From Trichoplax adhaerens (Eukaryota > Placozoa > Uniplacotomia > Trichoplacea > Trichoplacidae): a DNA stretch of 64,000 nt. The stretch is from contig NW_002060957.1 in the NCBI RefSeq assembly GCF_000150275.1, forward strand, positions 633,767 to 697,766, written 5' to 3'. The position numbers and the translations under genes were made by a program. A model generated the notes under the pieces. The model searched no databases. It saw nothing but the letters and a program-made list of their open reading frames with translations, and was not told the DNA's origin. This document shows, one piece after another, positions 57,734 to 64,000 of the stretch (positions within the stretch are counted from its first letter, which is position 1; the number at the start of each line of letters is the position of its first letter).

Positions 57734-59983
57734 TTATACAATGGGGATACTTCCATTGCTTAAGTTATCCACGTCTTTGCTACTTCGAATAGCTGCTTTA
57801 ATACTGAAATAGGCGACTGGAATTAAACTAAGAATAGTGATGCTACCAAAAGCATAACGGAAGAAGAAAAAGGTCTTGAGAAGGCTAGTTTGATAGGATG
57901 CATGAGCCAAGAATTCATAGACGCTCATGCTGATTGCCCATATACTGCCAAAACTATTGAAAACGCTGAGAACGTAGTATGGATATTTCTGTATTGCAAA
58001 CAAGAATAAAATAGTATCCAGTTGGAATAGTGATTCTACTTGTTTTAATAATGCAATAGATATAATATAAATTTACCGCTATTCCGTTATCTGTAGTTTG
58101 GATATCAATTCCGTGTCTAGCTGTTACAATAACCTATATTTGTGACATTTAAGCTAATTTAGTAAGTTATAATTAAGTAAATATGGAAATAGTTAAAAGA
58201 ATCGATTCATTACACTTTCTATTATTGATATAAAATAATCGATCTGTGATTGTTATAAATGTTAATAACTGACCATGATAGCTACAGCTACAGGTGGAAA
58301 TCCGTAAACAGGATAATTCATAATTGCCATATTAAAGATTGCAACAGCTCCTGCAACTGATGCGGAGACCAGCATACCGACATTCATGGTATCAATATCT
58401 GACGATTTAGTAGGTTTTGGCGCTTTATTTAGGACGTCATCGGTAGCTACGATCGCAACGGAGGATAGGATCAATCCAATGAAGGTAAATAGAGTTTGGC
58501 AAAGTGTTAAAATTGTAAAATCGAATCGTTCCCATTTCGTATCGCCCGGTTGGTTAGCATAGCGGACGAGAGTTTGAACCATAGCAATAGTCGATGCAGC
58601 ACTGATTCCAGCGGTAAAGTTAGTAAAAGTTTTAGTCCAGACACCCTAATTACAAAATAAAACATTCATATTACTTAAACAAACATAAAGTGTATCGTAA
58701 TAATCTTCCAACGACAGTAAGTTCTTAATTAGGAATAAATCACTACTATTTATTAAAACGGCGATAAAATACATGATAATGTTCTTTCGACGCTAGTAAA
58801 GTTACGCTTACCAAATCAACAACTTGTTTTTCGTGAGCAATGAGGCCTAGAATTCCAGTAGCGAAAAGCTAAAATTGAACACAAAATGTCAAAGACAGCT
58901 TTTATTAGTTTGTGTAAGCGATGTAAGTTTTTACACTACTTTGGCTGATAACTTGTAATTATTTTAAATTGGAGAAAATACAAGAAACAAGCTGGCAAGA
59001 AACTGCAATTATCCACTTATCAAGATAAAACTCACCATAATAGCATGGAAATTAGCCGTGACAACGTGATATAGATACCACCGTTCCATAAATATAGCAA
59101 CAGATAGCCCAAAAATAGCTAGACTAGTTACTATCATCGCCCAGAAAAGTACCGCTTTGTTGAATGGAGTTTGAACTAGCGAATATTCATTATCGTCAGA
59201 ATAGATACGACGATTTTGCTTAACAGCCACATAGATAGAAACAGCTGCTACGGAAACAAAGCCCGCGATAGGATTGATACGGGTATAAAAAATCCTAACG
59301 AAGAACCACGGCGCTTGAAAAAAAGGCTATGACTAATCTGGCCAATATTGCGGGCGATGCAGCAGATATAATGACAGCTAGAGCAGTAAGACCGGAAGCC
59401 TAGACGATTAACGTTAATTTTAAAATAATTATTGGAGTTTTAATCGATTAAGATCGAATATAATATAAAATAGGGTGAAAAATTTATTGTTAAGAAATTA
59501 AAGATTTAATCGAAAGCGATATCGAAATAAATTACCGTACCTGAGTTGTTGAAGTTGTAGCTAGATCGTTTACTTTTAGCAAAGCTGTAGCAAGTGTAAG
59601 AGCCTATAGATAAGTTATAATAATCCAAGCTAGTTACTAAAAGTTATTTTGGTTACGTAAGGAGATAGTACTCTTAAGAAGTTTATTCGACTACTCAGAA
59701 AAATAAATTAGAAAAGTAGCCGATATTACGTAAGTCGATTCTTCCATTTCGGCTGCAACTATTATGCTATTTTTATATTACATTCCGTAAAGATAAAAAT
59801 AATCTTAACAAACTAAAGTAAAGTTCGACTTACAAGAAGTCCCATCAATCCAAGATCTATCATAAATATATTTTCACAACTCCGCATCATAACTTGGTTG
59901 GAAATATAAGTAAATAGACCACCAAAAAGCATGGCTACGGCTCCAATATAGACAATGATACTCAATTTACGTGGATTATACAT
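57734..59983 (-). CDS. Polytopic membrane protein of unknown family, 7 exons, ~438 aa, three internal repeats, one frameshift
   Basis: Exons in minus order: 59834-59983, 59541-59603, 59036-59399, 58812-58868, 58274-58645, 58077-58133, 57734-57988; all junctions are phase 0. About twelve hydrophobic segments are visible, for example LSIIVYIGAVAMLFGGLFTY, LTALAVIISAASPAIL, VLFWAMIVTSLAIFGLSV, ILTLCQTLFTFIGLILSS and YAFGSITILSLIPVAYF. A short exon of 19-21 codons recurs three times, each followed by a long exon beginning a new hydrophobic pair. This suggests three ~140-residue four-helix units. Exon 3 is 364 nt. A seven-base homopolymer (plus 59318-59324) makes its two halves lie in different frames, and with the shift both ends are in phase. 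It could be a sequencing error or an inactivating mutation. No family or substrate recognised. The start MYNPRK at 59983 begins the first helix. Confidence 0.7.
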
Positions 59984-62800
59984 CTTGAGATTTTTCTATT
60001 CCAATTCAAACTAGAAAATAGTTTACGTGTATTTCTTAGATAAAGTTAAAAGTAATTTAAACGATCCAAGATAGTTTTCGACTAATAATATAGATCATCA
60101 AAGTTAAGATATCAAGGAGAATAACAGCCAAGTTTTTTCTTTTTAGGATGTAAACTCGTTGAAGACAGAAGGCCAATTTAACTGAAATAAGGTTTGTGAA
60201 ATAAGGTTTGTGAAATTGGATCCAAAACGGTTTCTATTGTTGAATTGCCGTTAACAGTTCCTCTTATATAAGATATGATGCGTCAATAAGCGAAGAATAA
60301 TTAACTACTCATCAGCTATGCTATTGAACTTTGATCATAGCTTGAACTCTGACTAGACTATAGAGCTACTGTAACAAATGATACTGAATATTTATTAACA
60401 TTACGTAATGTTTTCAAACTCGGTCCTTAAACTAAAGAACAGTATGAATTTATATTAAGTTTACTCTAGCTGCCAGTAAATATTGTTGCTAGTCTTAGTT
60501 ATTGTTGCATCTACTAGAACGCTACTTTTAATCTCTTCTATGAAGAAAAGCAACAATTAACTTGATCTTGTAGTGATGTAGGGGATCAAGATAAGCATGT
60601 TATTTCTTGATAGTACATTCATAAGGCGATATTATAAAATGTTGATTGGATCATCCTCTAGTGTATAAAAATATAAATAGAAATATTGGTAATAATAAAA
60701 TATAGTAGGAATTTCTAGTATATTTCTATGTCTTCTATTTTTATCTGTTGATGTGGCTACCTATTTAACCATATATGGAATTTGAATTATGTTTCGATTA
60801 TTTACAGTAGAAGGTAAGAATCAACAGAAGACAACAGTCTATTGTTTATAATTTGAATGCGATGATATTAGAATAAATTAATTCTTAATAGCGTTCAAAA
60901 CAGTCCGAAAGAAGATCAGATAGTCATAGACCATGCATACCGAAAATCACATCACAGACGAGGCCAATTCATTGCTTAAATTTAGAATCATATGGAGAAA
61001 CTATTATTAAATTACTACCTGCTAAAATTGATATAGTATAACTGAAGTGGCAATTGTTTAGGCTACAGATAGTTTAGATGAGATCATGTCGGCACTTATT
61101 TAGAATATCTAACATCGGGTATTACTGAGTAGCTGTTAAAGAAATTGTATCAATTTCATACGGTACGTTATCAACATGGTTGTAATGATTTTGTGCTATT
61201 GAGGTAGGTTGTAATACTGTTGTCAACGTTATGCAGCTAGTAATAACAAATGTAAGTATAGTTATGTTGTTAGTGTAAAAGATCTTCTAGTTTAAATTCC
61301 GCAAAGTTTGATCTCATTGCTCAATTCTTTGTAAAGTAGGCAGGAAATAAGACGTTATTTATCCTATTTACTGCCTACTTTACAAAGATTTGAGCAACGA
61401 GGTCAAAATTTGCCCTAAGATAGCTTTAAAACAAAGCGTGGAGTAAGAGTGACGTCAGATTGCTAATTTAGAAAGATATGATCAAATTAGCTAAAACTAT
61501 ATATGATAATTAAAAAAGCTACGAAAAGGTTCTTAAACCTTTGAATTATGGCTGAGCATCATGCGCATGCAAGCTTTATAAGATTTACTGCTTTATACTC
61601 CTATACTTGATGATGAGTCAGATAGAATCACCGACAGTTCAACATATTGTATCTGATTTTATAACCCTGGATTTTAGCCACGGAAAGGGAGAAACTGCAG
61701 CTAATGTTTGTAAATAAGCAAATAGAGGATTTGAATACAGGGTATGGAGAATTATAAAAATAATCAGATGATTTATTTTTGATACAGCATTCTTGTATAC
61801 TGATTAAAAGTAAAAGCAGAGGAGCCGCAATTAATATCTGTAGCAAATTAGAGTAAGACTAGTACTGGAGCACAAGCGCTATTAACCAATATTGCGATTA
61901 TAGTATGATGGTTAAACTCTTGATGTATTCGATAGTTAATTAGTCAAAAATTTATCTTGTGTTTTATCAAATAAATAGTTAGCTTCTACAAACAAGTAAA
62001 ACACTAATTCCTTATCGGAGGAATGCCAATTTAGTATTTCTAATGCCTTCAAACCTAACCGTAGAATAGTAGAAAATTGAATTTATGTGCATGTAGCATA
62101 GATTGCAATATATTTCGCTATTCGTATATGATGTATATTAAATAGTAAAGTCTATTCAGTATTTGCTGCTATAATGTATTTTCTACAAAACAGTTCCAAC
62201 AGTTTCTGTGTGATCATGACGTAAATAGAACTTCATGATATTACATGATGTTGTTACCGTAAAAGATTCATACAACATTGTTTCGATTATGATAAAAGCG
62301 TGCGAATAAACGAAGCCGTGAAGTAGTTATTTCTGAATATAAGTTGCAAAATTTCGCATCATCAAAGTTGGGATTGATAACTCTAGTCTAGAGTTAGCTT
62401 ATCTTCTGTAAATAACGCCATTTTATTTATCAGTACATACTAATTAAGCAATGTCTTATTCTCTGTTTAAAATTCTACAGTATCATAAAAATAATATCTT
62501 CTAATAATCGTTTATGTCATTAATTTTAAAGACGAATTTAGTATTATTGATCTCGTTCTCTAAAACGCAGTGATTGATGGAATGTCTAAAAATACTACTA
62601 CACTAAAAGTAATATTTTACTAAATTTGCTGTAATTGGAAATCACATTTATTTAAGGTAAGTAAAGTCTTATTTTGCATATATCTCAATATCGATGTCTA
62701 ACGGAAAGCAACACTCTAATATGGTAATTATCGTTAGAAGCAATGGCAGCTAAATATTGCGCTTATCGAGTTTACATCTGGTAGCGACTGGACATAAAGC
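59984..62800. other. Upstream spacer of the membrane-protein gene
   Basis: Presumed promoter plus AT-rich spacer. It contains a short duplicated word (gaaataaggtttgt, ~60184-60211) and the hairpin at 61301-61413. No exon supported; the open frame at 61628-61846 is not convincing. Confidence 0.45.
61301..61413. repeat. Long hairpin (43-bp inverted repeat, 27-bp loop)
   Basis: The left arm 61301-61343 contains ttctttgtaaagtaggcag; the right arm 61371-61413 contains ctgcctactttacaaagat. The arms pair over ~43 bp with a few mismatches. This looks like a small foldback or MITE remnant rather than a terminator of the neighbouring gene, which points away from it. Confidence 0.75.
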
Positions 62801-64000
62801 CAAGTTTAGTACAGAATAGGATAGTTCTTGCGAAGTAGTTAAACCTAAGTACTTAAAATAATAAGCGTTCATACCAGAAAGGTAATAAGATTTGAAACAT
62901 CATATTTTTTCTACAATATGAAGTAGTTAAGCCGCGCAACGTGTAAGATAAACCAGATATTAAGCTGTAATAAAGTCTCTACCTCGATCTACTAGTATCC
63001 AATTATAGACGATAAAACGTCTCAAATTTAAAGGTATAAGGCATTATTAGAAATTTATTATGTAGCAGTAATAAATATAGTATCATCTTTCTTATAAAAA
63101 TCTAAGTGGTTTCTTTAATTAGTCTAAGCCAAATCTAAATCTTATGAAAATAAACCACAGCGTTCAAAGTATCAGCTTAAATAAAAATAAATCGTATCTT
63201 TTCGTTATTATTAGTCAGTCTAGGCCTGTTACAGGCCTAGTAGGTTACATAATTATCTAATGTAGACAAGGCTAGTAATGGAATTTTAAATAACCGAAAT
63301 TTAGGCTTAAATCTACGGTACGAACTTTATATTTCTATAGAGAACGATTCATAAATTATCACTTTTCCCAAGTGTGTAACTTTCACTATCCCAATTGTTA
63401 CGCCCGTAATTTGAAGTTATCGTTACTTATCTCGTATACTATTCTACGATATAATTGGTCATCTTACAGTGAAATGAAAATCTACTTCGCTGCATAAGCC
63501 AAGGTCACACACTATTAGTTACTTCGATGACAATTATAATTCACGTCAATTATATTTATCGCTGTCAAATTTTAGCTCGTAAAATTGCAACCGTTTTATA
63601 TAGTTATATTAATAACATACACGTATACTCGCAAAGAGCGTTTCACTTTATGGAAAGATGTACGAGAAATACGTCTTAGTTTCAAGCTTTGTCTAATTCC
63701 GGTATATATTTTTACATCCTACTTTCACGGTGCTATCTCACGATAGATTAGTTACCGATGTTTTGTAGTAAAGCTTTATTTAGATTACGAGATAGTTCTT
63801 ATGGTACTTTACATACCTGGTGCCGTAATATGTGATTGTGACTAATTAGCATGAGATTGTATATTTTTATCGCAATCGTTCGGCGAATGAACATATTGCA
63901 ATCTAACTGCCTTGCATTAATCATCAAATATCTATGACATTAAATTACACCGTTTTAATTAATTAGGTGTCTAAAATAAATTTACTGCCGGATCTTATTG
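62801..64000. repeat. Long direct repeat, right copy (runs off the window)
   Basis: Same sequence as 53632-54831, in the same orientation. The last base shown still lies within the repeat, so its full length is unknown. Confidence 0.95.

Noticed and set aside
61301-61413. Hairpin as a transcription terminator
   Set aside because: Eukaryotic context and position upstream of the nearest gene; no adjoining gene end.
53632-64000. The 1.2-kb direct repeats as LTRs of one large element
   Set aside because: The visible left edge lacks the usual TG start, no primer site follows, and the interior holds an intron-containing gene. Segmental duplication fits better.

Overview
This window looks like nuclear DNA from an intron-rich, AT-rich, compact animal genome. 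The genes have many short exons and short GT-AG introns, almost all AT-rich. The gene set includes motile-cilium proteins (TCTE1/DRC5, CFAP65), a cytosolic 5'-nucleotidase III pair and a UDP-glycosyltransferase. An early-branching metazoan such as a placozoan fits best, but that is inference. There are no operons, CRISPR arrays or recognisable rRNA or tRNA genes. One run of N (53024-53362) is an assembly gap.

Layout, left to right. 1-1.2 kb: a 46-bp minisatellite and GTAC-palindrome repeats. 1.76-4.76 kb (+): a complete 14-exon TCTE1/DRC5 gene. 5.8-13.5 kb (-): two tandem cytosolic 5'-nucleotidase III (NT5C3-like) paralogues with almost the same exon lengths. 14.3-16.5 kb: three blocks of tandem duplication, the last with four ~200-238-bp units holding short palindromes. 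18.4-24.9 kb (+): a 20-exon, 989-residue ankyrin-repeat protein that I cannot assign to a family. 26.2-27.1 kb (+): an intronless, broken TPR pseudogene. 27.6-38.9 kb (-): a complete 50-exon CFAP65 (CCDC108) gene of 1736 residues, rebuilt with consistent splice phases. 41.4-43.0 kb (+): a possible three-exon gene for a 65-residue protein. 44.3-45.8 kb (-): an intronless UGT.

The right-hand third is repeat-rich. It holds a 99-bp array (46-47 kb), a 201-210-bp satellite (48-50.4 kb) interrupted by a 410-bp terminal-inverted-repeat element, and a truncated LTR retrotransposon with gag, zinc knuckle and protease fragments plus one LTR (50.6-52.3 kb). It also holds two partial copies of a membrane-protein gene, and a >=1.2-kb, ~99% identical direct repeat (53.6 and 62.8 kb) on either side of the parent gene. 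That gene (57.7-60.0 kb, -) encodes a polytopic membrane protein of unknown family, seemingly built from three repeats with matching intron positions. It carries a one-base frameshift in a homopolymer.

Functional links: TCTE1 (nexin-dynein regulatory complex) and CFAP65 (axoneme/central-apparatus-associated) both serve ciliary motility. The other genes show no common pathway. The strongest oddities are the three-repeat membrane protein with its scattered copies, the nucleotidase pair with altered or missing base-recognition segment, and the element nested in the satellite.
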